Assembly: GCA_027625915.1 (NCBI GenBank) | Contig: JANTQA010000023.1 | Coordinates: forward strand, 3,038,001-3,102,000 | Origin: Anaeramoeba flamelloides | Taxonomy: Eukaryota; Metamonada; Anaeramoebidae | Reading direction: 5' to 3' | Length of the DNA stretch: 64,000 nt | Shown: piece by piece, positions 45,873 to 57,953 of the stretch | Position numbering within the stretch: position 1 is the first letter of the stretch | How the letters are laid out: every line of letters begins with the position of its first letter | Made by a program: the position numbers and the translations under genes | Notes under the pieces: generated by a model | Database searches by the model: none | Seen by the model: the letters and a program-made list of their open reading frames with translations, nothing else | Told to the model about the DNA's origin: nothing

Positions 45873-46864
45873 ACTAGTGTTGATTTCTCTGCAAGGGGAT
45901 AGTTATTTTATTTTTACTCACCATATTTTTCATTAGCAAAAATATTAAAAAAAATATAAAAAATGAATTTAAATTTTTTAGATCTACATCACGGAATATA
46001 TTTATCAAATAATAAACCTCAGTTAGTTATATACTATTTAACTCTTGTGATACAGAAGAACTTTAAGAAGGTGATCTCCTAAAAATTACCTCTTTTTCAA
46101 TTTTTAAAATTTTAATAATAAGTTAGTCCTGAAAACCACACCTCTTTCCCTTTCGTTTCAATACTTGATTTTTGCATTGGTTTTTATTGGAAATTAAAGA
46201 ATACTTTAGTTATCAAAATAAAGCGTGCCCAACGATTATAATCCGTGTTTCAAAATATTATCCGTGGTTTTTTTTATTCTTGTACCAAGGCAACATCCAA
46301 TCTACTAACAAATAGTATACTTAAGTTCAAATCAATTTTGAAACTAAAGGTCTGGTTATTTTAAGTAAAATTTAAATTATTTATACAAATATTTGAATAT
46401 TTTCCATAATATTCATCAATTTTTTTGTTTTTTTTATTATTAAAAATTTTCATAAAAATTAACTCTATTTATTAAATAAATTTTGCAATTTGATCCTTCA
46501 TTTTTAGAATTTCTTTTTAAATAATAGAACTTTAAGAAACCAATACCATATTTTTTAGGGTTTATTATTGGTTTCTTTGATTGGTAAAATGTACTGGTCT
46601 TCTATAACAAAAAAACACACTTTTTTTTTGAAACACGCTTTATATTTTTTTTCATGGGTTATTGTTACTTCATTTTACAATAAGATTTTTTATTATGTTC
46701 TAGAAAATACTACCAATTTACAATTTAGAATGTGCTCGAGTAAAGATTTCAAATTTCAAAAAATTTAGAATTAATAGTTCTTCTGGATCACAAGAGATAA
46801 TGGACATAATTCTACAGTTTTTTGAATTGTAGGCCACCCATAATTTCTTTTTTTTCGATAGCCC
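45873..46864. other. AT-rich spacer
   Basis: Contains a block near 45905-46000 similar to 39960-40040 and one near 46780 (TAGTTCTTCTGGATC) similar to the inverted 24230-24255. No gene. Confidence 0.5.
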
Positions 46865-47107
46865 TTAAAGCACTGATTCCAGTATAAAAGCAAAAAATGT
46901 CCATATTTTTTCGTCATTTTTTTTTCAATCTCCTTTTTCAAAACCACATGAACAAAAGTTTACCTGAAATGTAAAAATGACTACTACTCAAACCTAGCCA
47001 AATACTTTTGTTCAAAACTATTATTTAAAGATATTTCAAAAAAGTTAATATAAAAAAAAACTATAAAAAGTTCATTTTTTGCTTTCATACTGGAACTAGG
47101 GCTTTAA
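46865..47107. mobile_element. M7 MITE with TTAA borders
   Basis: About 243 bp. Left TTAA-AGCACTGATTCCAGTA, right the complement of TTAA-AGCCCTAGTTCCAGTA; arms about 40 bp including AAAGCAAAAAATG. The TTAA on both sides is what piggyBac-type elements leave, though a TA duplication inside TTAA cannot be excluded. Its right TTAA is shared with M8. Confidence 0.82.
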
Positions 47108-47664
47108 GGTTAACATTCCCTGGAATTTGAAAAAAGATCATCTTGTGTCGTTTGTGACTACTGGTTCATTTGGGTCTAAGCTGATCGATCTTATGCTTGG
47201 TATGGGTTTTAATAGTTGTTCAAAATTGCAATTTTTGACAATTTATATTTAATATTTACCCCGAATCTGAATTGAAGATTGTAAGATTAATAAATTGGTA
47301 GGTGTTTAAGAATAAATTTTGATTTTTGGGTTGTAGAAAAAAATTTTGATTTCTTTTTTTGTCAATTAACTAAATGAAATTTTTTTTTTTTTAAAAAGCT
47401 CCCAATAAAAACCAAACATAATTAAAAATTTCAATCAACAACCCACAAACTCATAAACTTATAACTTGTCTTCCATTATATTTGTCTTCTACTCTTCCTT
47501 TCGGATTTGGGAAATATTAAAAATAAATTGTCAAAAATTGCCATTTTGAACAACTATTAAACCCCATACCAAGACTAAGATCGATCAAATAAGAACCAAA
47601 TTAACAGACCACTACACCCACACAAGATAATCTCTTTTCAAATTTTTGGGATTGTAAACCTTAA
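47104..47664. mobile_element. M8 MITE with TTAA borders, ~160-bp arms
   Basis: 561 bp. Left TTAA-GGTTAACATTCCCTGG, right the complement of TTAA-GGTTTACAATCCC. The long arms share GATCGATCTTA, CTTGGTATGGG and AATAGTTGTTCAAAAT. There is no coding core. A one-ended relative lies at 39570-39700. Confidence 0.87.
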
Positions 47665-47768
47665 ACAAGAAAAAAAAATAAGGGAAAAAATGTAAAACTG
47701 CAAAAAATATCATTTTTTTTTACTTCTTATTTCAAAATTTGGAATAAAATTGCAACACCTATTGGTTG

Positions 47769-48018
47769 ATGTCTGAGTTGAGAAACAACTTAACAAACAA
47801 AGACACATCAAATTTGTGTGATTGTTGTTCAAAAGATTATGCAATAATGCGTTGTCTTGATTGCGCTTGTCTTTATTGCTCAAAATGTGATAAGATCAAA
47901 CACACGAATAGCATTGAAAGTTCTACACACACACGGCACTACCTTTCAAATAAATTTACAAGTAATTAACACCTTTTTATAGTGCTTTTCTTTTTAAATA
48001 AAACTTTTTGTCTTTTAC

Positions 48019-48051
<33 letters not shown>

Positions 48052-51000
48052 AACAAAATTATTTACTTTTTTGATCCATAAAAAACGGATGAAATTTTTA
48101 TCAAGTAAAATATATTGCCTCTTTAAGTAATCAAACAAAATAGAATAATATCCTGTAAATTGAAAATTTCTTTTAGCATGTTAATTTAACAATTAACCAA
48201 TCGAACAAACCTCAATAATACACAAAACAAACTTTACTTGTTAAACAAAAATACTATGATTTTGAAATTTATAATTATTGATCCTTTCATTCTTTTTCAG
48301 AGAGACTCTCCTGTTTTTCTTTAAATTCTTATTATTGAGTGTTTTGCCCTTTGAAGAAAAAACTCTTTATTATCTGACAAATCATAAAAGCAAAGATCTT
48401 TTAGCACAAAAATCACTTTTTTTAGTTGACAACTGAAAAAGGCCGTCTCCTATTTTCTGTAATTTCATATTTTTCATTTTCAATTTACCCTTAGCCTGAA
48501 TTTTTTTACTTAAGGTACTCGTAACTATTGCGAATTTCCAAGAATTCGAGGGGTGTGTTGCCCACTAAAAATCAACATATTTAAATTGCACCTCTTTTGT
48601 CTCAAAAAATTCAATTAATAAAAAAAAAATAAACGATCTTCATTCCCAAAAAAACCAATTAACAAAAAAAAGATTCAAAGATCTTTATTGCTCTCGAAAA
48701 AAAGGTGAAACGGGAAAAAAAGCCCAACACGGTTTTTAATTGGGAACATTAAGGGAACCTGAAAACGAAAAATAAAACCAAATCAAAAAAAAAAGAAACA
48801 AATTAACTTCAAAGAATAATTCATTCTATTATATTCAACCAAACCAACAAATAAAATTTAAATCTAATTTATTACAAACATAGATCAAGTTTGTTTTTAG
48901 AGATCTCAAAAATAGTCAATTTTTTCATCAAATTTTTAATAAAGAAATCAATCAAAGAAAAAACTCCATATCAAAAGATTGTATTTTGAAAAAACTGTTC
49001 TTATGTTGAATCCACCATTTTGTCTTTAATTATTTATTTTTTCTTTTATTAATAGATCTTATTTTTCATTTTCAGGTTCTATTAAGGTTACCAATTAAAA
49101 ACCATGTTTAGCTTTTTTTTTGTTTCACCTTTTTTTCCAAAGGGCAAAGTACAATAATTCAAATTTAGAAAAAAAAAAAATAATTTTTTCTTTATTTTAT
49201 ATTTCCAAAGGATTAAATTTCTACAATTTAAATCAAATTTCTTTCCTAAAGTTCTCAATCAAATTAATTCAATTCGACTCAATTTGTGACTGTTTCAAAT
49301 CCCCTCTCTATTTGCCAAAGTAAGGATTTTGTACATATTCTTTCGATAACAATCGACTCATTTCAAAAATGAAAAAAAATCTTGTGGATCTCAAAAAGTC
49401 CATAAGAACCACACTTCGAAACTTTCACAGTTGTATTCAAAACAACAATTAACAGTATTTAAAATATAAAATTGAGGGTTGCTACTATGGTGATTTTTTC
49501 TAAAAATGTACTCGTTTTTCATTGCTGAATTTTAGAAAATTATCCTGCTTCACATTACAACTTGGCTTGTTTTTAATTGGTATTAGTTACTCATTAAAAA
49601 GATGGAAAAAATGTTTTTTTCCGATTTCTTAAATATTTTTTCAACATAATAACTTGAACCGAAAAGAACTTTTTTCAAGAAATCAAATAATATATCACAG
49701 CAAGAAGTACAGATTAGTTTCATTTGATTTCGAGTATTTAAAAATATTTCATAATCATGACTTTAAATAATATTGCAGTGTTTTTTTTTTTTTTTGTATT
49801 AAAATGTATCCCATTGCTAAAAGTAAACTAAATTCCCAAAAGTTTTGAAACAGTCAAAACTGTTGAAAGATTAACAATACTACATTTTCCATTCAATTTG
49901 GGAATAATTTTGTTTTTACAATTTTTTTCATTTTTTGTCTTTTCTCTTTTTGTTTTCATTTCCTTTTTTCCGGTTAAGTGATTTGTTTGGTTTGATCTGG
50001 GAAATTTTTTTTCAATGATTGATAAAAGGTTAATGATGGGTTTGTTAAATAGAAAAATCATATATAATTAGTAGATGGTATCTTATCATTTGATCGATCA
50101 ACAATTGTTGGTGAAATTTCGACAAATTTATCAATACAATTGTTTTGTTCAGCTCGTTTTACTATTTTGGGCACACTTGGTTTTTTTTTTTTTTCATATT
50201 TTTTTATTTTTTTTATTTTATTTGTATAAAAATAATTACTTATAAAAGCATTAATACTAGGTTACTTAAACCTAATTAAATATTATGCTTGGAAAAATAC
50301 AATAAATTGTGATTTTTTTTTGTCTATTTTTCATTTTGGGTGTGTCCAAATTTTTGGAATGGTGCTTATATTAGAATACAATAATTCAATACTCTAATAC
50401 ATAATGAAATTTATTTCAATAATAGAAACAAAACAATAAAAATTTGAAATAAAATAATAAATTAAATGATAATAAACTGGAAATATTTAATTGCATTTAA
50501 ATGTCGAAAAATATTATCAATTAAAATTTTATTTCGATTGATTGAAAAAAAAAAAACAAAAATGAAATATTTTTTTTAAATGTGCGATATTTGCTGTGAT
50601 AAAAAAAACAATTTGCATTGATAAAATCCAAAAAAAAAAAACCTAAACAATAAATTCAATACAATTGTTCTTTCATCCTGTTTAATCATTTTGGAAACAT
50701 CAATTTTGGTTTTTTCGTTTTATATTTTTTTATTTTATTTGGTTAAAAATGGTTAGGTTAACAATAATAAGGGGTAGCATAAATGTGGTTTTATATTACG
50801 ATTGGGAAAATATAATAAATTGAGATTATAGAAAACTAAATTGAGTTTAAAATTCTACTAATGGCGGTTTATAAACCCTCTCTGTTCTCTAGGCACTCTT
50901 TAAATTAGAAGACTCAAATTTAGTCAATTCAAATCCCCTCTATAACAGATACAGTATTTTTTTTTAGCATTAAACCCTTCACAACAAATCCCAAAAAATT

Positions 51001-54000
51001 TAACAATTTTTTTTTACATTTCACCACATTTATGAAATATCATTCAATAATTTAAAAAGTAATTTAATTGAAAACTTTGTAGGTTAGCAACCTATGTGAT
51101 TTTAAATTCTTTAAAAACTTTTCATTACTCATTAAAATATTTAATTAAATCCCATACAAGAAAATTCAGTCTTTTTAAATTCAAAACTTTTTTTTATTTT
51201 CAATGGGTTTTACATTTAAAGGTATAGCGCATTTTGATTTTTTGAAATTTTAATTGTATTAGCCTTACGAAAAATATTTTTTTGAGTAATACAGGATATT
51301 GAAACTATTACACAAAATACCATTAGCTGTCCCTATTTGTGAAAAGAAAACGGAACTATTGTAAAAAAATATGAATCTGTAAAATTTACAATTTTTTCGA
51401 TTATTTGAACATTTTTTTTAAAAATATTATAGTAAATTATTATTAAATTATATTTTGAATCAAGAGATGGGTTATTGAAAAACTTGGAATTGACCAAAGA
51501 ATACATCAATAAACCAAAAAAATAGACCCGAGAAGAATTGTATTTTAAACAATTTTTTTTTTTTAATACCAAACAAGAAAGATCACCTTTCCAGATAAAC
51601 TTGTTTAAATCAAGAATGAAAAAAATAAAATTCAATCAAAAAAAGAAATCAGACAATTTTTTGTTTCATTATTTTCTTAATTTGAAACCTGTTTAAACAA
51701 GAGATTTGCCTTGGTTTTTTTCACTCTTAATATTTATTATTTTTTTAACCAAAACCCTTATTTTATAAATTTTTTTTCAAAATACTTGTTTTCAAACTAT
51801 TGTTTATCAAATCAAATTCAAAAAAAAAGAATATTTTTCTAAAGATTAAAGGAAAAGGAATTGAATTATTGAAATTATATAAACAACTCAAAATATCTAA
51901 CCTCAATTAAAAAGAAAATATGTTTTAAAAAATTAAAATGGAAAATTCAAAATTATTTTGTTCTTTTTGATAATTTGCTTGAAAATAATCATTTTAAAAT
52001 CAAATCAAATCAAACAAAAAATTTTCATTTCTGAAAAAGAATTCAACTATAAACTTTGTTTCTGTCAAAATCAAATCCAAAAAAAAAAAATTTTTCCAAA
52101 TATCAATTATTTTTGTATAATTCACCTTTGAAAAACAAATAACAAAAAAGGAGAATAATACACACCAGAGAATATTTTATACCGATATGAAATAAAACTA
52201 ATAAATCAATATATTTTATTAAAAATTGAAAAAGCACAGATTCTTAGTTTCGCCTTTGAGAATAACAATAATGTTCATTTTGATCTTCAATTGAGATCAA
52301 ATAAAATTTCAATAGAAATCAAGATTATTTTTCTACAATTAATTAAACTGTTTCAATAACATTAGAATAACTGGGTTTTACATAGTGATTACATCGATCT
52401 TGCAATAAAAAAAAAAATTTTAAAACAATCAGGTATCAATAAAAAATCGAAAAAAGCAAAAAAAATGTGCATAATGTGAAAAAATGATTTCAATTTTGAA
52501 ATTTTTCCTTATAATATCCATTCAACCCCTTTAAACACATGTAATTCACCCATTACAATTGGAACCCGTTGACTGGAAAATGGGTTATATCCTATTTTCT
52601 GAAATCAAAGTGAAATTAGATAAGTTAAATTAAAATAGGAATTAAAATTCATTTTAAAAATATTTCAGAAATCGAAAGTAATTTATTTCACCATAATTTG
52701 GAGAAGAAAAGTTTTTAATGATGCCTAATTAAAAATAAAATTACGAATATAAAAGCATGTGCATCAAAAATTACACTTAAGATCAATAAAAAAAAAAAAT
52801 TGTTTTATGCTTTTTAATTTTTTTTTTTTGATTTTTTCTTGATCAATTTTTAAATATTTTTGTATTTTTTACCAAATGTTATTGAAAAATAACAAAAACT
52901 TACAAATATTTGAATAACTTTAATTTAATAACATGCATTATAACCATTTTATAATAGATTCGTCCAAATCAAACAAGCAACCAACAATTTGCAAATTACA
53001 TAAAAAAGAATATACTTTATATTGCCTTGAACATAATTCTTTAATTTGCCCTGAATGTGTTTCAAAAGAATGCTCAAAGCATTTAAATAAAATTCTAACA
53101 TTAAAAGAAGCATGCTTTCAGCTATTTCAAAGTGAGGAATTGGAAATGGAAAAAACAAAAATTAATGATCTTAATCAACTAGAAGAAGAAAAAATGAAAT
53201 CTTTATTAAATAAAAAATTACAATTAAACTATATGAAAATGAAAAATATTAAAAAATTAGAAAATTCATTTCAAATGATTCAGGATTCTTTAGAGCTGGT
53301 CAAATCCGGATTAATTGAACAAATAAAAAAGGACTATTTAAATAGAAAGGATTTAATTTCAGAAAAAATTGAGGAAAGAGAAAAAAAAGTGAAAAATATT
53401 TTAGAATCAAAAAGCTTGCTACAAGAAATTGAAAAAAATCAAAAAGAAAAAAATTGGGACAATTTAATAAATAATACTAAAAAATATGAAGAAACGAAAT
53501 TGGAAAATAACATTAAAGAACCAGAAGATATTATACCCATATCATTCGGATTTAATCAGACTTTAAGTTTAAGGGAACAATTGATCAGCATAAATTTATT
53601 AAAATTTCAAGAAAGATTTGCTTATGAGATGACCAAAATAAAAACTTCACCAGAAGAAATATTATTAGCAAAGCCAATGAAAATCTTAATGTGGCTTTTT
53701 GACCAAGATAATTTACCAGCAAGAATCAATCCCACAGATCAAATTTATTTATATATCAAATTACCAAATAATAAAATTATGATTTGCAAAAAATTTGTTT
53801 TTACAATTCATCAAAAAATTGATCAATTAATCAAAAATCAACAAAAAACAAAAATTATCAAAATACCACCAACGTTAGCGTTTTATTACTTCCCGGAATT
53901 AGTTGGTAAATATACTATAATTAAATATACAATAAATGAAAAGTCTATTGAAAATATTCAATATTCTTTTGTTGTAAAAGATAATAAAAAATTTTTTAAT

Positions 54001-55437
54001 GAAAATAATCAAAAATTAAATGAAAAAAAAGTATTTAAAATGAAAAACGAAAAAAATGCAAGTATAATTATTAATGATAGCAAGATAAATAACAAAAATA
54101 CTGAAATAATTATTAATGGGAATTTAATAAAGAAAGAAATTACAAAAGAACAAGAAAAAGAAAAAGAAAATAAAAATATTATTAACAATAAAACAGGTAT
54201 TGAACATTTTGGAAATTTGAATGGAAAATTAAGTGAAAAGGATAAATTAAATGAGAAGGAAAAGATAAAGGTATATGAAAATGATAATGATAATGATAAT
54301 GATAATGAAAAGGAAAAGGAAAAGGAAAATGAAAAGGAAAATGAAAAGGAAAATGAAAAGGAAAAGGAAAAGGAAAAGGAAAAGGAAAAGGAAAAAGAGA
54401 AGGGGAAAGAGAAAGATAATGAAAAAGAAAAAAAAAATGGAAATGAAATTTTAGAAAAATTATTTATGAATGAAGATATAGAAGGTGATAAAACACACAA
54501 GGTTTCATCTATAAAAATAGGTTACAAATTAACTAAAGGGTGCAAGACAAATGTGATTGTATGCAAGCTAACTGTTTATCCAAACAAATTAATGATTTTG
54601 ATTGTTTCACAAAATCAAAAAATGGAAAATATCCAAATACCAATTAATCAGGAATTGCAATTTTTACATCATAAATATCATAAAACATATCTAACAATTC
54701 AACTTTCGGAAACCAAAAAGTATACAATAATATTTGATAACCTTAATACCAAAAACCAATTCATATTTATTCTTACAGAGTTGATCTGTGGGAATATTAA
54801 AACCTTTTTAGTCAAAACAAGGGATAAAAAAAGTAATAATATTACCCCAATTAAAATCCAAGTGGAAAAATTAGGATTGAAAATCATTTCTCAGCGAAAT
54901 GCCGATGAAACTCAATTTTTTTCATATATTAATACCATTTTTTTTCGAGATGAAAAACATACAAATGAAATAATAATGAAGCAAGACAAACAACAGATCC
55001 AAATTATAAGTTCTTCAAATTTCCAAGCAAATTATATTACCTTTGTTTGGAATTATCGATCAAAAGTATTAAGAAAAATAATGAATACTAAATTAAGTAA
55101 ATCCCAAAGAATACAATTGTCATCTTCAAATCAAACCAACAATCATGAATCTTTAAATGGGTTTTTTGTTAGAGTTTTGAATAGTTCATCGAAAAGATTC
55201 ATCAGGGGCGAAATAATCAAAATCGTCTGTGAATCTCAATTTGTAACAATAACACCAATGGTGGCACGCAGTGACAACCATTTGAAAATTCCTATTGATA
55301 GTGTTAGAATAGCATGCAACCCACAAAACCCCCTTCTATCAATACATTTTTTTCAAAAAGAAATTGTCAATATGGGATTCCAATCTTTAAAAGAAATGGA
55401 ACAATTTGTTTTATCAATATCAAAAGAAAAAAAATAA
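47769..55437 (+). CDS. TRIM-like protein: two B-boxes, coiled coil, KE-rich linker (two exons)
   Basis: Exon 1 (47769-47961) codes a B-box zinc finger with Cys17/20, Cys29/32, Cys37/40, His45 and His54/57. A GTAATT donor follows. Exon 2 (52958-55437) starts after an ATAATAG acceptor. The join is phase 1 and makes SNKFT-N-SSKSNKQ, so the second B-box (C-x2-H-x7-C-x2-H-x4-C-x2-C-x4-C-x2-H) follows a short linker. The model is 890 residues. Next come a coiled coil (about residues 115-245), a globular part with PTDQIYLYIKLPNN (possibly filamin/Ig-like), a Lys/Glu-rich low-complexity arm (54130-54440), and a beta-rich C-terminal half that could hold PH-like folds. B-boxes with coiled coils are typical of TRIM proteins; no RING is seen, so ligase activity is not implied. 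An alternative is that exon 2 is its own gene from the ATG at 52933, but the phase match and the complete double B-box argue for one gene. Confidence 0.82.
48691..49145. mobile_element. M2 MITE copy 2
   Basis: 455 bp. The left end has GAAAAAAAGGTGAAACGGG then CCCAACACGGTTTTTAATTG; the right end is the complement of GGAAAAAAAGGTGAAAC followed by CATGGTTTTTAATTGG. GGAACCTGAAAA follows on both sides. The right ~250 bp match the right part of the Tc1-like element (33463-35720). Confidence 0.9.
50130..50830. repeat. Pair of diverged direct repeats
   Basis: TCAATACAATTGTT begins both halves (about 50131 and 50657), followed in each by an ATnATTTTGG block, a TTGGTTTTTT block, ATATTTTTTTATTTT, and a final AAAATAnAATAAATTG. 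The copies are well diverged and lie about 525 bp apart. Confidence 0.55.
52062..52575 (-). mobile_element. M3 MITE copy 1
   Basis: Reverse orientation. The tip reads CAGTCAACGGGTTCCAATTG on the minus strand, then ACATGTGTTTAAAGG, AAAATTGAAATCATTTTTTC and further blocks in the same order as copy 2 (55887-56555). The far end has CTGTCAAAATC and a CAAATATCAATTATTTT block, also as in copy 2. About 514 bp. Confidence 0.8.
54130..54440 (+). repeat. GAAAAG/GAAAAT minisatellite coding a Lys-Glu arm
   Basis: Hexamer-like repeats of GAAAAGGAAAAG with GAT-AAT interruptions, in frame in the TRIM-like gene. It codes alternating Glu-Lys with Asn/Asp, expected to form an extended or single-helix charged linker. 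The reverse strand gives a serine/phenylalanine shadow. Confidence 0.93.
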
Positions 55438-55737
55438 TTTTTTTTTTTTGTTTATGCAATTTTAAATATTTTTAACATTTTATTTATTTATTAGTTTTGT
55501 TAAATACTTTTTAAAACAAGGGTAACGAAATATTTAAAAATATTTTTGGTACAATAACAAAATAGTGATTTTTTATTGGTTTATTAATTCAATTTTGGAA
55601 ACTAAATTAGATCATAATAATGAAACTGTACAAATTCTAGTACAAAAATCAACTCTAATCTCATTTAAGCAATGGCACTTTAAGAATCATTTTTTTGAAG
55701 AAAATTTTTCAATCTTACCATTTGGTAAAAAAACTAT
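55438..55737. other. 3' spacer of the TRIM-like gene
   Basis: T-rich 3' region. A small ORF (55565-55831) runs into the M2 end and is not considered a gene. Confidence 0.6.
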
Positions 55738-56801
55738 AACTGGAAAAAAAATTCAAACGGCGAAAAAAAGTTCATCGTGGTTTTTATGTGGAAGCCTTAA
55801 TAGAACGAAAAGTAAGAGCAAGGCCTGTTAATAAAAGAAAAAAGAAATAATTAAAGAGAAAATGGAGGATTAAATAAACCATTTTTCAGTCAAAGGGGCC
55901 CAGTTGTAATGGTATAATACATGTGTTTAAAGGATTTGCATCGATATTAGAAGAAAAACTTTATTTTGGAAATTTTCAAAATTGAAATCATTTTTTCACA
56001 TTTTGGTTTTTTTTTCGATTTTTTTTTTTAAAACATCATTCATTTGAAAAAAATTTTTTATTACAAAATCAATAGTCACTTGGTAAAAATGTGTTATTCT
56101 AATGTCATTGAAACCATGTAAAGATTGTTGAGAAATCTATTGGTTTCTATTGGAATTCAATTCGATCTTTGATCTTGATATTTGTTTAATAAATGTCAAA
56201 AATTCTCACTTCATTTTCATTTCCTTTTTCAAATAGAGACCACAAATACCAACAAACTTTGTTCTGGGGCTTAATTTCTAAAAGAAAAGTATGGAAAATG
56301 ATGTGAAAAATGTTTCATATTTATTATTCAAATACCAGTAGAAGTTCAAAACGAACATCGTTGTTTTTCTCAATAGGGCCCTAAGAATTTGAGTTTTTCA
56401 ATTTTCAAGAAAATTTATTGATTAATTTGTTTTCTCTCAGACATGTATCAACATTTCTTTGAGGTGTATTATTCTCTTTGTTTCTTATTTGTTCTTCAAA
56501 GGTCAATTATATAAAATAATTGATATTTGAAAAAAACCTTGGGCCCCTTTGACTGAAACAGAGTTTACAAGAACAGTTTTTGAAATACTATCTTTTGGTA
56601 TGGAGTTTTTCTTTGATCGATCTATTATTTAATATTTGTTGTTGAAAAAAATTAATTATTTCTGAGATCTCCAAATCCACTCTCATAACAATTTCGATAT
56701 GAAAGTCGATTTAAATTGTGTTTGTTGGTTTGATTGAGAATAATATATGAATTATTCTAAGAGTTCACATTTTGATTCTCTTTTTCGAAAATAACCTCTA
56801 A
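55738..56801. mobile_element. M2 MITE copy 3, with nested M3; right end incomplete
   Basis: Left end: CTGGAAAAAAAATTCAAACG, then AAGTTCATCGTGGTTTTTA and CCTTAATAGAACG. After M3 (55887-56555) the inner part resumes with AATACTATCTTTTGGTATGG, TTGATCGATC and TTTAAATTGTGTTTGTTGGT, as in the other copies. The right end is lost at the M1 insertion (56802) or has diverged. Confidence 0.75.
55887..56555 (+). mobile_element. M3 MITE copy 2, nested in M2
   Basis: 669 bp, CAGTCAAAGGGGCCCAGTTG at the left and the complement of CAGTCAAAGGGGCCCAAGG at the right. The match between the two tips is about 16 bp. No ORF. The CAG tip resembles M1 and M9. Confidence 0.88.
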
Positions 56802-57001
56802 TACAGTCAGTTCCACTTTTAAGGCACAAACTTTCAACGAAATTTAATTAACAAAAAAATCTCAAATTAAGGCACAAAATTTATAATTTTAATTTTTACA
56901 ATTTATTTTACTAGAATCTTAATTCTGTGCCTTAATTTGAGATTTTTTTTGTGCTTTAAATTCCGTAGCATGTTTGTGCCTTAAAAGTGGAACTGACTGT
57001 A
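56802..57001. mobile_element. M1 MITE copy 9
   Basis: 200 bp, TA-CAGTCAGTTCCACTTTTAAG to its complement-TA; same tip variant as copy 3. Confidence 0.94.
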
Positions 57002-57488
57002 GTTCGTTTTTTTTGAGAGCATGTAATCCCCTGATTCTTTTTTTTTTTTCCAATGATGAGTCGAAACATTTTTTTTACTTATGTAAATTTGTTTTTTCAT
57101 AAAATCACATCAATCTCAAATTATTAATTAATAAATAGAGATTTATACATTATTAGAAATAATTTCAAGATTTCTTAAAAAAATAATTATTTTTGAGGTT
57201 TTTCATCTGGTTATTTTAGTTTTTAGTTTCTTTTCGTCAATCCTAATGTTTTTATGTTTATCTCAAACAAGAATTTTTTTTTACTTTGAAATGGAATCAA
57301 AAGAATCTATTTTTTTTTTTTTTAATTGAGTTTTGGTAACAAATAAAAAATTCTTTTTTTTATTTTATCGGTTCAAAAAAATAATTTCTGATATATTTGA
57401 AAAAATATTTGAAAAAGGACTTTAAGAATTCCGGAAATGTTGAAAAGAACTGATTCTATTGAAATCTTTTAATAGTATTGAAAAAAAA

Positions 57489-57953
57489 ATACATTACTAT
57501 TAAATAATTCCCTAGAATGCTTGATAAATTGTAAATATTACGTAAAATTGGTGTGTTATTGCCTAATAATTTCTTTTATTTCAGAGATTAAAGTTTTAAA
57601 ATTATAACTTGCTTATTATTAGACTGGTAAAAAAAAAAAATTACCATTGTTCAAACAATACATTAATCAATCAAAAAAACAAGAATAATAATTATCATTT
57701 TCCAAATTCATATCAAACCTCGATAAAACTATTATGTTTTTTGAAAAAATATTGATCTACTTTCGAAAATCAAAGAATTTAATGAGTGGTCTATAGAAAC
57801 CACATTTTATTTAAATTTAGGTAGGTTTATTACTGACTTCGTAAACAATTTGGTTAGTTATAAAATGCATATGTTTTTAAATAAAAGAAATTACATAATA
57901 ATGTAACTCATATTAACAATTAAAAATCATTTTGAGGATTTTTTTCATGGTTA
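57489..57953. mobile_element. M4 MITE, copy 3
   Basis: About 465 bp. TA-CATTACTATTAAATAATTCC at the left; inner blocks include TTGTTCAAACAATACATTAA, AAAAAAACAAGAATAA and TAGGTAGGTTTATTACTG. The right end has a diverged TIR (AAAAATCATTTTGAGGATT). It is the most worn of the three. Confidence 0.7.

Larger units (their letters stand above)
47962..52957 (+). other. ~5.0-kb intron of the TRIM-like gene, loaded with repeats
   Basis: GTAATT...ATAATAG. It holds an A29 run (48019-48047), M2 (48691-49145), repeat R2 (49230-49600), a pair of related ~200-bp direct repeats (50130-50320 and 50660-50830), and M3 (52062-52575). The remaining sequence is AT-rich with no gene. It is far longer than the Furry introns (about 150 and 440 bp). 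Confidence 0.7.

Noticed and set aside
54009-54500. Ser/Phe-rich ORF on the minus strand
   Set aside because: It is the reverse reading of the Lys-Glu repeat in the TRIM-like gene.
55565-55831. 88-codon ORF after the TRIM-like gene
   Set aside because: Its C-terminal half is the M2 terminal repeat, and the rest has no recognisable domain.
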